This document shows, one piece after another, positions 15,329 through 23,628 of a stretch of 48,062 bases of DNA. The notes under the pieces were generated by a model. The model saw nothing but the letters and a program-made list of their open reading frames with translations, did no database searches and was not told the DNA's origin. The translations under genes were made by a program, and so were the position numbers. This DNA is from Ilumatobacter nonamiensis YM16-303 (GTDB taxonomy: Bacteria; Actinomycetota; Acidimicrobiia; Acidimicrobiales; Ilumatobacteraceae): positions 1 through 48,062 of the forward strand of contig NZ_BAOL01000011.1 in the NCBI RefSeq assembly GCF_000350145.1, given 5' to 3'. Position 1 is the first letter of the stretch, and every line of letters starts with the position of its first letter.

Positions 15329-16243
15329 TCAGCGCGCGACCCGGCGCAGGAGGTGCATCAGCAGGGAACCCCACGTGGTGAGCCCGCAGCACGCAGCCGC
15401 CACCCCACATCGCAATGCGACCCGACGTGGTCCACCGAGATGTTCGCGTGCGGTGCGCCCGAGCAACTTCAAGTAACGGAGCCGTGGTTCGGCACGCCAC
15501 CCCACCGGCTCGCGTCGCGCCGAGGCGATCAGGTCTTCCAACGCCGGTATCTCGACGTCGGCCCGCAACCGCTCGCTGGTTTCCGAATGGACCCGCCGCG
15601 CTTCGGCAGCTCGAGTCTTGGAGATGCCGCCGGGATGGTTGCGGTAGAGGAGCACGACATCGGTCACCGCGCCGAAACGATGCCCGCTCAGGAGGAGGCG
15701 AGAGTACAGGTCGTAGTCCTCCGTCAGTGGCAGGTCTCGATAGCCCTCGACCGATTGCATGGCGCGGCGTCGCACCATGGTCGATCCGTGGAAGAACGAC
15801 GGTCCATACCTCAGTCCGAGCGTCAGGGCGGCGTGGGTGGTGGCGGGAACGGACACCGGCGAAACGGGATCGGCATCACCGAAGACCTGCGACGCGCCAG
15901 CGACGAGGTCGAGGTCCGGTTCCTCATCGAAACGGCCGAGTTGAACCTCGAGCCGTCGGGGCTGCATGAGGTCGTCGGAATCGGCAATCGCGATGTATTG
16001 CCCGCCGGCGAGCCCCAGCGCACGGTTCCGGCTGGCCGCCGCTCCGATGTTGGCGTCGTTGCGCACCAAACGAATCCGTTCGTCGTCGAACCGCCTCAGG
16101 TCGTCGATGGCCCCGTCGGTCGAGCCGTCGTCGACAACGATCAGCTCGAAGTCCTCGAACGTCTGAGCCAGAACACTGGCAACCGCCTGGCGGAGTGCCC
16201 CACCTGCGTTGTAGACCGGCATCACGACACTCACCGTTGGCAC
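15329..16243 (-). CDS. Glycosyltransferase family 2
   Basis: This 304-residue GT-A enzyme begins PTVSVVMPVYNAGGALRQAV, with LIVVDDGSTD and the DxD region IAIADSDDLMQPRR. A later LTEDYDLYSRLLLSG segment likely holds the catalytic base. The GTG start at 16243 places the conserved first strand at the N-terminus. It is upstream of and co-directional with the APH-like kinase gene and downstream of the acyl carrier protein gene, separated from that by 189 bp with no evident gene. Sugar donor and acceptor are unknown. Confidence 0.87.
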   Translation of the reverse strand: MPTVSVVMPVYNAGGALRQAVASVLAQTFEDFELIVVDDGSTDGAIDDLRRFDDERIRLVRNDANIGAAASRNRALGLAGGQYIAIADSDDLMQPRRLEVQLGRFDEEPDLDLVAGASQVFGDADPVSPVSVPATTHAALTLGLRYGPSFFHGSTMVRRRAMQSVEGYRDLPLTEDYDLYSRLLLSGHRFGAVTDVVLLYRNHPGGISKTRAAEARRVHSETSERLRADVEIPALEDLIASARREPVGWRAEPRLRYLKLLGRTAREHLGGPRRVALRCGVAAACCGLTTWGSLLMHLLRRVAR

Positions 16244-16432
16244 CTCCGGAACCTACCCCATGGCCGACACTCGGACGTCGCTCACCCTCTCCGGATACCC
16301 GGAGACACAGCCGCACGCTCGAAGTGCGTGGAGAGCGAGCCGGACGGTCGCTGCGGGACAACGATTTCGACTCCGCTCCCTGACTCTCGGCTGGTCGCTC
16401 AGGCGCACGCTGTGGAAACCAGCGTCCGATTC

Positions 16433-16675
16433 CTACCCTGCGAGTTTCCGCACGACGTGACGCTGGAGCTCGCCGACGTTCGCCATGTCTGCCATCTCGG
16501 CCTGCGTGAACTCGATGCCGAACTGGTCCTCGATTGCATAGATCAGGTTGATGTGAGCGAGCGAATCCCATCGCTCGACATCGTTCGCCGTGAGTTCGTC
16601 CGTGATCACGACCTCGTCGTCGATCACATCCCGGAAGATCGCCTGCAACTCGTCGCGGATTTCGTCACCTGACAC
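16433..16675 (-). CDS. Acyl carrier protein
   Basis: This 80-residue acyl carrier protein has the phosphopantetheine site in ERWDSLAHINLIYAIEDQFG (Ser near residue 38) and helices before and after in the usual order. The GTG at 16675 overlaps the end of the FkbH-like gene, so the pair is translationally coupled. In FkbH systems the HAD enzyme loads a glyceryl unit from a glycolytic intermediate onto such a carrier protein. That makes it part of a transfer route for a C3 unit, probably to decorate the glycan, since no polyketide synthase is nearby. Longer frames to 16843 lie inside the upstream gene and are rejected. Confidence 0.86.
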   Translation of the reverse strand: MSGDEIRDELQAIFRDVIDDEVVITDELTANDVERWDSLAHINLIYAIEDQFGIEFTQAEMADMANVGELQRHVVRKLAG

Positions 16676-18551
16676 TCGAAGCCTCCTGCTTTGCGATGAA
16701 CGTGTTGGGTCGTGGGCGACCCTGCCCGGTATCGAGAACCCACGTGGTGGATCCGTCGTCTGACTCGCCGGCCGGCGCGAAGCCGAGGTTCGAGAAGACA
16801 TCGGAAACGACATCGTTTCGACCAGAAGGCACGTACTGGCCACGAATGAGCGTCACTCCGCGCCGCTCAGCCCGCTCAACCAAATCGTCCAACATCGATC
16901 TCTCCAACGACCGCCCGATCACACGACAACTCATCAAGAACGTATCGATGTCCACAGCTCCGTTCTCCACCGTGGCAATCAGCACACCCACGATTCCGTG
17001 ATCAACGAACCGGTCCACCAGTCGGACCGTCAGCGCAATCGTGGACGGTTCCGCAGCGACGGCGGCCAAGTCGCCGGCCGTGCGCCGCCGGGTGGTCAGA
17101 TTCCATTGATTCGTCTTGCCCACAAGTTGAGCCGCACGTTCGACCGTCAACGAATCGATCGGCCGCACCTCACATCTCATCTCGAGTCCGAGCAGGAACT
17201 CATCGAGACTCGCGGCGTCATCGCGCGCTGACGCCGCCGCCGCCCTGGCACGGTATTGATCGGTTCTGACCAAATCCTCCGCGGAGAGAGTCACGGCATC
17301 GAATCCGCTGTATGACGCGACCGTGCGAGCGAACCCGGATGGGTCGGCAGGCATGTGGATCACGTCGACCTGCGGGAGCTCGGAACGGACGAAGGCTCGT
17401 TCCGCCACGTTGTCGTCGACGAAGACGATCGAGTCCAGTCCAATCGACAGCTCGTCGGCGATCGCTCGAATTCCCTCTGGCTTCGGCTTCCAACTCGCCG
17501 AGAACGCCACGAAGTCCGAGAGACGCAGGCGCATGTCGTCGCGCTGCTCGAACGGAGCCCGAGCCGTCGCATCATCGTTCTTCGAACACACGGCGAGGAG
17601 AATCCCTCGTCGACGTAGATCCACGAGATGATCCTGAAGCGCCAAGTGCGCCTCCCCGACCGCTGTGCCGGCCAACTTCAGGCCCTCGACCCCGTCATCG
17701 CCGACCACACCGCCCCAGAGCGTATTGTCGAGGTCGACGACGAGACACTTCCGAGCGCGCCCCCGAGCCGACCGGATCGTCGACGCAATCTCCTGCGCAA
17801 GTCTCGGAATCGCCGAAGGCGACATCGCTTGCTTCCCGTGGAACCAGTACCGGTCGTCGTGCCACTGGCGAAGGCCGAACTCGCACGCGAGCGTGTCGAC
17901 ATCGACAAGGTGCTCGTCGTGCCCCAGCGCATCCGCGAGACCGAGGTTGAGGTCGCGAATCAACCGACGCCGACCCGACGGATGGGCGCTGTCGAGAGCA
18001 CCCAGCACGCGACCGACGGGCGGCACGAAGTTCAGATGCAACACTGTTGCGTCCGTGTGCCGACGGACGGCCGAGAGCAGAGACGTCCACCGGCTGATCT
18101 CAGAATGAACCTCGTCCGTTCCGTCTTCGGGAAGCATGCTCAGCGAGGTGGCACGAAGGTCGGGCGCAAGGACGATGACCTCCGGATCCGACGTGTACAG
18201 CTTTGACCCGGGGTCAAGCGCTTCGGTCTCGTACTGGCCGATGCCCCCGACGTGAACGACCCGGAGATCCAGGTCGGCGCCGTGACCCGCCAGCGGCAGC
18301 AGCGCGGCCAGAGGGTCCAGCGTGGACGTTCCGATCACCGCCACACGAGTCGGCGGTCGCTGAACACTCCCGGCCGTGCGGATCCGTTCGAGCAGTCGAC
18401 TTGCCGCCGTCCACGAGCGAAACGACGGATCCGTGAGAGCGATTTCGCGCAACTCCATGAGCGCTGCTCGGTCGTCACCGACGCCTTCGGCGCGCCGCGC
18501 ACGATCCATCAACGTGGCTGGCGCCGTTGCCGATTCCCCGTGACCCGCCAT
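16665..18551 (-). CDS. FkbH-like HAD-superfamily (IIIC) glyceryl transferase
   Basis: This 628-residue protein has a variable N-terminal domain (about 1-255, with an SGNH-like RVAVIGTSTLDPL start). The HAD domain then begins CLVVDLDNTLWGGVVGDDG (about 267-285), holding the nucleophile Asp and general acid Asp, with VFVDDN later. A GNAT-like C-terminal part (about 450-610) includes LVGKTNQWNLTTRR and SCRVIGRSLE. This is the full FkbH layout. Known members dephosphorylate 1,3-bisphosphoglycerate and load glycerate onto an ACP. It is coupled to the ACP gene downstream and divergent from the large GT2 gene, with a 110-bp gap upstream. In a glycan locus it probably supplies a glyceryl-type substituent. 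Confidence 0.88.
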   Translation of the reverse strand: MAGHGESATAPATLMDRARRAEGVGDDRAALMELREIALTDPSFRSWTAASRLLERIRTAGSVQRPPTRVAVIGTSTLDPLAALLPLAGHGADLDLRVVHVGGIGQYETEALDPGSKLYTSDPEVIVLAPDLRATSLSMLPEDGTDEVHSEISRWTSLLSAVRRHTDATVLHLNFVPPVGRVLGALDSAHPSGRRRLIRDLNLGLADALGHDEHLVDVDTLACEFGLRQWHDDRYWFHGKQAMSPSAIPRLAQEIASTIRSARGRARKCLVVDLDNTLWGGVVGDDGVEGLKLAGTAVGEAHLALQDHLVDLRRRGILLAVCSKNDDATARAPFEQRDDMRLRLSDFVAFSASWKPKPEGIRAIADELSIGLDSIVFVDDNVAERAFVRSELPQVDVIHMPADPSGFARTVASYSGFDAVTLSAEDLVRTDQYRARAAAASARDDAASLDEFLLGLEMRCEVRPIDSLTVERAAQLVGKTNQWNLTTRRRTAGDLAAVAAEPSTIALTVRLVDRFVDHGIVGVLIATVENGAVDIDTFLMSCRVIGRSLERSMLDDLVERAERRGVTLIRGQYVPSGRNDVVSDVFSNLGFAPAGESDDGSTTWVLDTGQGRPRPNTFIAKQEASSVR

Positions 18552-18661
18552 CGCTTCACGCTACCGTCCATCCGGGGTACTGTTTGGACTCGCGCGTCGA
18601 GCGGTTCGTGCGGACTGACAGCGGGGTGCGGCAGCGAGTGAACGAGCGGCGGAGCGGCAGA

Positions 18662-20212
18662 GTGGAGCAAGTCGATGACGGTGATGACCATGGGCGGCTT
18701 GTCACCGTCTCGTGCATCATGATCTTCCTCGACGAGGATCGATACCTGGACGAAGCGATTCGTAGCGTGGTCGAGCAGCACTTCGAGGACTGGGAACTGC
18801 TTCTCGTCGACGACGGGTCGACCGATCGATCGACCCAGATCGCGCGTCGCTGGAGCGCCCTCGATACGCGGATTCGCTACCTCGAGCATCCCGGTCACGC
18901 AAACCGAGGAATGTCCGCGTCGCGCAACCTCGGCGTGCGACACTCCCGAGGTGCGATCATCGGTTTCCTCGACGGAGACGACGTCTGGCTGGCCGGCGCT
19001 CTCTCCCATGTGGTGCGTCGCTTCGAACGCCATCCCGAAGCGGACGCCCTGTACTGCCAGACTTGGTTCTGGAACAGCTGGCGGGCCGACCAGGAGTCGT
19101 ATCATTCCGACTACGTGCAACGATGTACGCCAACACTCGAACGTGGCGTAGTTCTCGCGCCTCCGACGGTCTACAACGCGACGTACCGCGCGTGGCCGTG
19201 GGGAATGCCGGCGATCTGTGCCGTCTTCCTTCGGCGTGCCGGCCTCGAGCAGATCGGCGGGTCCGTCGACACGTTCAGGGGCATGTACGAAGACCATGTG
19301 TTGTATGCCAAGATCGGCCTGCACCTAAGGGTGCTCATCGACGACCGCGTTGTGGCCTTGTACCGAAAGCGCCCAGACTCGGTATCGGTTGTCGACCCGC
19401 CGGGCGTCCAGTCGGAGTTTCTGGCATGGCTGAATCGATACATCGAAGCGGCGTTCGAATCCGAGAACGGAACCAGCGCACGTGCGATCGCAGAAGCGGA
19501 GCCGCGACCACGACCCAGCCCCGCGACGACACGAGATCTCGCGCGCTCGACAGCCATACGGGCCTGGAGGACCCTCGCACCTACGAGGCTCCGTCGCGCA
19601 ATACGTGAGCGCAGGCACGTCGCAGTCAACACGAGGGTGTTGCAGCACTTGGGAGCTGTGAAGGTGCGCGCCGAGGACGACATCGTCGCTGTCTGGCTTC
19701 GACAGTTCCTCGGTTGGTGGCGTCATGACCTCGGAGGCTCAGTGCTCGTCCGCACCGATTCCCTCCCGACCGATCGAATACGAGAGGATGTCGTCGACAT
19801 CTTGGGACACTCACTTGTCACCGTCACCGCCCTCGACACACCTCCGACCGGACCGCACGATCACGTCGTCATCATTGCTCCCTCGACGTGTGTCGGTGCG
19901 GCCGCGGTCTTTCTGAGTGACGCAACCGACAACGTGACCGATGCCGGAACATGCATTGCGCTGTTCGCAGCGCCGGGTTCACCCCTCGCGGTCCACGACG
20001 ACCACGACGACCAACACGTCAGCACAGCAGGGTGGCACGGCGTCGAGGATTTCGGAAGTGCAAAGACGTCGAGGGCGATCCAAGCGGGGTCGCAGGTCCG
20101 CGACTTGAGTGGGGCCGACATCGATCGTCACGAGGGCGCACACTCGTTGCTCGTCGGCCTCGCCTTCACCGTGACCACACGCTCCACGGAGACCCACGTT
20201 CCAGTCGTATGA
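18662..20212 (+). CDS. Glycosyltransferase family 2 with unknown C-terminal extension
   Basis: The protein (about 516 residues from GTG 18662, which has GGAG nine bases upstream; GTG 18638 is an alternative) has an N-terminal GT2 domain: VSCIMIFLDEDRYLDEAI, LLLVDDGSTDRS and the metal site IIGFLDGDDVWL. It has an acceptor region and a MYEDHVLYAKIGLHL helix. After about residue 290 comes a linker and then roughly 190 residues with strand-helix character (VVIIAPSTCVGAAAVFLSD) that I do not recognise. It is the first of four coupled genes ending at 22816. The extension may bind the acceptor or a partner. Confidence 0.83.
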   Translation: MEQVDDGDDHGRLVTVSCIMIFLDEDRYLDEAIRSVVEQHFEDWELLLVDDGSTDRSTQIARRWSALDTRIRYLEHPGHANRGMSASRNLGVRHSRGAIIGFLDGDDVWLAGALSHVVRRFERHPEADALYCQTWFWNSWRADQESYHSDYVQRCTPTLERGVVLAPPTVYNATYRAWPWGMPAICAVFLRRAGLEQIGGSVDTFRGMYEDHVLYAKIGLHLRVLIDDRVVALYRKRPDSVSVVDPPGVQSEFLAWLNRYIEAAFESENGTSARAIAEAEPRPRPSPATTRDLARSTAIRAWRTLAPTRLRRAIRERRHVAVNTRVLQHLGAVKVRAEDDIVAVWLRQFLGWWRHDLGGSVLVRTDSLPTDRIREDVVDILGHSLVTVTALDTPPTGPHDHVVIIAPSTCVGAAAVFLSDATDNVTDAGTCIALFAAPGSPLAVHDDHDDQHVSTAGWHGVEDFGSAKTSRAIQAGSQVRDLSGADIDRHEGAHSLLVGLAFTVTTRSTETHVPVV

Positions 20213-21276
20213 TTGATGACGACCGCACCGGTGCCGACGGGCCAAACGAAGAGAACGAACAACCTGACATGACTCCTTCACCGACTCGTACCCGTGCATC
20301 GACGCGACGAGGCGTCGCGCGTACGGCGTTGGCGTGCAAGAGAGCAGCGCGCCGCCGACTCCGGGCTGCGGAATCACGAATCGACGCAGGATTCGGAGTG
20401 CTTGCATATCACCGAGTGGGCGCGCCCCGCTTCGATCCGTGGCGCATCGCTCTCACCGAGGGCGAGTTCGATGGCCAGCTCGCTGCGCTCGCACATGTAG
20501 GCCGGTTCGTACGAGTCTCCGACGAGCTGGACAGGACCAGCGTCGCGCGACTCGCTGATCGATCCCGACGCTTCGGAATCACCTTTGACGACGGCTACTC
20601 CGACAATCTTCATCAGGCGCTCCCGATCCTCGAGCGTCACGGAGCTCCCGCAACGATCTTTGTTGCGAGCGGGTATCTCGATCAACCGAGCTTCTGGTGG
20701 GATCGGCTCGCGGCCGACGTCCTCGGATCCTCAGATTCGGATGTCCAGACCAGCGCCGCCGTCGACGAAATCATCGGCGGCCAGCCCGAGTCATCGTCAG
20801 CCCGCTCCGCCGTGCTCGCTCGAGCCTGGGACCACATGTCCGTCTTGGAACACGAAGAGATCGAACCGTTGCTGACTCGCCTCGAGGAGCGAATCGGACG
20901 ATTTCCTCTCGATCGAGAGGAGCGCCCATTGTCGAGCCGGGAACTCCTCGAGCTCGCGGAACACCCGCTCATCAGCATCGGTGTGCACACGAGCCACCAC
21001 CGACGCCTGGTTGAGCTGCCCGAAGCCGACCAGCAATCCGAGATGGCCGGGTGTCTCGACGACCTGAATGGTCGGATCGGCGCATCGGACCGCTTGCTCG
21101 CGTACCCGTATGGCTCACAAAATGCGCAGACTGCACTCGTTGCAAAGCGTTCGGGTTTTCGATTCGGCTTCTCAGTCGAGCCCGGCTGGATCTCAGTCTT
21201 CGACAAACCACTTCGTCTCCCCCGCTTCGACCCGCGATCCGAGCAGCAGATCAACACGGTGCTCACTGTCGCATGA
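20209..21276 (+). CDS. Polysaccharide deacetylase (NodB/CE4 family)
   Basis: The 355-residue protein has a basic N-terminal region and then GFGVLAYHRVG. The catalytic motif is FGITFDDGYSDNLHQALPIL (TFDDG with general-base Asp), followed by APATIFVASGYL. The metal-binding motif 2 appears as ISIGVHTSHHRRL, where the HxxxH-type His are present, and the C-terminal part is RLLAYPYG. CE4 enzymes remove N- or O-acetyl groups from sugars. No signal peptide is evident, so it may act on lipid-linked intermediates inside the cell. Its ATG overlaps the upstream GT2 stop (ATGA), and its own stop overlaps the acetyltransferase start. Confidence 0.86.
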   Translation: MIDDDRTGADGPNEENEQPDMTPSPTRTRASTRRGVARTALACKRAARRRLRAAESRIDAGFGVLAYHRVGAPRFDPWRIALTEGEFDGQLAALAHVGRFVRVSDELDRTSVARLADRSRRFGITFDDGYSDNLHQALPILERHGAPATIFVASGYLDQPSFWWDRLAADVLGSSDSDVQTSAAVDEIIGGQPESSSARSAVLARAWDHMSVLEHEEIEPLLTRLEERIGRFPLDREERPLSSRELLELAEHPLISIGVHTSHHRRLVELPEADQQSEMAGCLDDLNGRIGASDRLLAYPYGSQNAQTALVAKRSGFRFGFSVEPGWISVFDKPLRLPRFDPRSEQQINTVLTVA

Positions 21277-21833
21277 GCGAGTCGATCGGTGCAACGCCGC
21301 CCTCGACCGTGCCCGTGAACAGTCTGCGCGCACTGACAGCGGCGATCCGAGATGATCGGCGGGCGCACGACAATCGTTGGTCTGCGCCCGGCTTCCAGGC
21401 CCTCGTCGCGGTCCGCGTCGGCAACTACGCTCTCGGCCTGAAGCCGGTGCCACGCAAGTTCGCAGCCGGTGTGTACCGATTTCTTCGTCGGCGCACGCGC
21501 TTGCGTTTCGGAATCGAGATCTTCGCCACGACCACCGTTGGCCGAAACGTGCGGATCGCGCACCACGGCACCATCGTCATCCACCCGCGAGCGGTACTCG
21601 GAGACCGTTGCCTGATCCGACAGGGCGTCACGATCGGCGGCCTCAACGACGAGTCATTTCGACGTGCGCCAACCATCGGCGCCGACGTGGAGGTCGGCGC
21701 AGGGGCCATGATCGTCGGCGATGTCGTCATCGGCGATCGAGCGCGGATCGGTCCCAATGCCGTCGTCACCACCAGCGTTCCTGAGGGAGCGATCGTCAGC
21801 TCACCGCGCCCGCGCATCATGCTCATGCCATGA
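21273..21833 (+). CDS. Serine-acetyltransferase-like hexapeptide-repeat enzyme
   Basis: This 186-residue protein has a left-handed beta-helix. The hexapeptide run includes IGADVEVGAGAMIVGDVVIG, the catalytic His is in RIAHHGTIVIHP, and a closing RIGPNAVVTTSVPEGAIV turn follows. It looks like the CysE-related group that often lies in polysaccharide loci and acetylates sugars rather than serine. The upstream helical part (ALVAVRVGNYALGLKPVPRK) is short compared with a metabolic CysE. ATG 21273 overlaps the deacetylase stop, and its stop overlaps the next GT2 start. Having a deacetylase and an acetyltransferase in one operon suggests controlled acetylation of the glycan. Confidence 0.86.
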   Translation: MSESIGATPPSTVPVNSLRALTAAIRDDRRAHDNRWSAPGFQALVAVRVGNYALGLKPVPRKFAAGVYRFLRRRTRLRFGIEIFATTTVGRNVRIAHHGTIVIHPRAVLGDRCLIRQGVTIGGLNDESFRRAPTIGADVEVGAGAMIVGDVVIGDRARIGPNAVVTTSVPEGAIVSSPRPRIMLMP

Positions 21834-22816
21834 CGCCGGAGCAGCGAGCGAGGGACGACGCGAAAGCCCAACAGGGTCGGCCGCTGGTCAGCGTAGGGCT
21901 TCCTGTGTACAACGGTGAGCGCTACCTCGCTCAGGCCATCGACTGCGTTCTGGATCAGACCTACCAGAATCTGGAGTTGATCATTTCCGACAACGCATCG
22001 ACGGACTCGACCGCAGAGATCTGTCAGCGGTATGCGGCGAGGGATGCTCGGGTCAGCTATTACCGGGCGCCGACGAACGGCGGGGTCGCATGGAATTTCA
22101 ATCGCGTGGTCGAGCTGGCAAACGGGCCGTACTTCAAGTGGATGGCGTGCGACGACCTCATCGAGGCAGAGTTCGTGGAACGAGGAGTCGATGGACTCGA
22201 AGACCATCCGGAAGCTGTGCTCAGCCACTCGGCGACTCGCGTGATCGGCCCTGACGGCGAACACCTCCGCCACGACCGGACGAAGATCACCGTCGCGGGT
22301 CCAGATCCGGTCCGCCGATTCCGGGACGTGATGATCGAACCACACACGTGCATGTGGCAGTTCGGCGTGATTCGATTGGATGCGCTCCGATCGCTGCCGA
22401 ATGACCCGATGGGCGGATACTCGCATGCCGACGGAGTGCTGCTCGAACGACTTGCGCTGCTCGGCACGTTTCACGAGTCATCCGAGACGCTCTTCTCCTA
22501 TCGACGGCATCCCGGCCAATCGATGGCGCAGTTCGAGAACGCCGCCGGCGGACTCGATCGACACGCCTTCGCCGTGTTCTTCGACCATGACCTCGAAGGC
22601 AAGATCGTGTTCCCGACGTGGCGTCTCCTCCGGGAGAACGCTGCGTCGGCCTGGCTCAATCCTCTACCGGTACGCCGACGCGCCGCTGCCACCGCGATGG
22701 TGCTCCGTTGGGTCGTGCGGAAGCGACGCGACCTTTTCACCGAGATCGGTACGGGCATCGGCACTGTCATCGGCCGTATCCGATCACGGATCAGCGAACT
22801 GGCGACCCGTCGCTGA
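21830..22816 (+). CDS. Glycosyltransferase family 2
   Basis: This 328-residue GT-A enzyme begins PLVSVGLPVYNGERYLAQAI with LIISDNASTDST, which differs from the DDGS loop of most GT2s here. The DxD-type site is FKWMACDDLIEAEF, and a later YSHADGVLLERLALLG holds acidic residues. The C-terminus is basic and may sit on the membrane. The ATG at 21830 overlaps the acetyltransferase stop, making this the fourth coupled gene of the 18662-22816 operon. It ends 0-1 bp from the decayed methyltransferase on the other strand. Confidence 0.86.
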   Translation: MTPEQRARDDAKAQQGRPLVSVGLPVYNGERYLAQAIDCVLDQTYQNLELIISDNASTDSTAEICQRYAARDARVSYYRAPTNGGVAWNFNRVVELANGPYFKWMACDDLIEAEFVERGVDGLEDHPEAVLSHSATRVIGPDGEHLRHDRTKITVAGPDPVRRFRDVMIEPHTCMWQFGVIRLDALRSLPNDPMGGYSHADGVLLERLALLGTFHESSETLFSYRRHPGQSMAQFENAAGGLDRHAFAVFFDHDLEGKIVFPTWRLLRENAASAWLNPLPVRRRAAATAMVLRWVVRKRRDLFTEIGTGIGTVIGRIRSRISELATRR

Positions 22817-23615
22817 TCACACGGGGCCGGCCGGATCTCCGGCTTTGGTCGCGCGCACGCAATGCACCATCGAGAACCTGGTATCGACATGCGCGAGCTC
22901 CTCCGTGTCAGGTTCTCGGCGCCAGTCCGTGGAGGAAGCAGTCGCGGACAACGCGTTGCCACACGCGACACGTTGGATGTAGGCGTCGGCGAACTCGTGA
23001 GGCACAGCGCGCTCGAGGCCCAGACCTGTGTACAGCGAGTTCCAGTCACTGCCGTCATCCTCGAACTCGACCTTCGAGATCCGGCGCAGTCAGGAGGAGC
23101 GTGCCGCCCGATTTAAGTGCTCGCTCGACGGACCTCAGAGCTGCTTGGGCGTCACCGAGGAACTGCATCGTCTCAGTCAAGATGATGCAATCGGAATTCA
23201 CCTCGGGAAGTAGGGCCGCGTTGGAGATCCCCAAGAAATCCACGTCCGCATTGCCCGCATCGATGTCGACGATGTACCACCCAGTGACCCAGGAGCCTCC
23301 GAATCTGGCCGTGTAGGCACGGTCGCCAACCTCGAGCACCGAGCCTCGAATACGACAAGCATTCTCCTCGAGAAATCACTCGAGAGACACCATCGATCGA
23401 TCGGAGACCCCGGTCGAACCGAAGTCGGACGAGACCGGACGACCTGAACGGAGGTCACCGAAGCGCGCTTTCCCCACCGCCAGAACGTAGCGTGCGCCTC
23501 TCGCGTTCGCGAGAACACGCAGCAGTGCGGCTGGGACGACGAGCGCGAGCCGTCGCCCGGCGCTCTGTTTCCAGGTCGCTCGGCCGCCCCCATTCGAAAA
23601 CGCAGTGGAGGCTTT
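22817..23615 (-). pseudogene. Decayed class I SAM methyltransferase
   Basis: Three pieces in different frames together match one methyltransferase of the kind common in glycan loci. Piece 1 (about 23615-23379) reads ARFGDLRSGRPVSSDFG and ends RSMVSLE at a TGA (23376-23378), where relatives have an aromatic residue. Piece 2 (23375-23055) continues in the same frame with SVLEVGDRAYTARFG, a truncated SAM-binding core (DCIILTETMQFLGD) and SGGTLLLTAP, then runs into a TGA. Piece 3, shifted by one base near 23060-23092, reads RRISKVEFEDDGSDW and continues to the stop at 22817. One nonsense codon plus one frameshift argue for decay, though sequencing error could explain the frameshift. The 5' limit is approximate. 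Confidence 0.72.
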
Positions 23616-23628
23616 CGTGGCAAATGCC

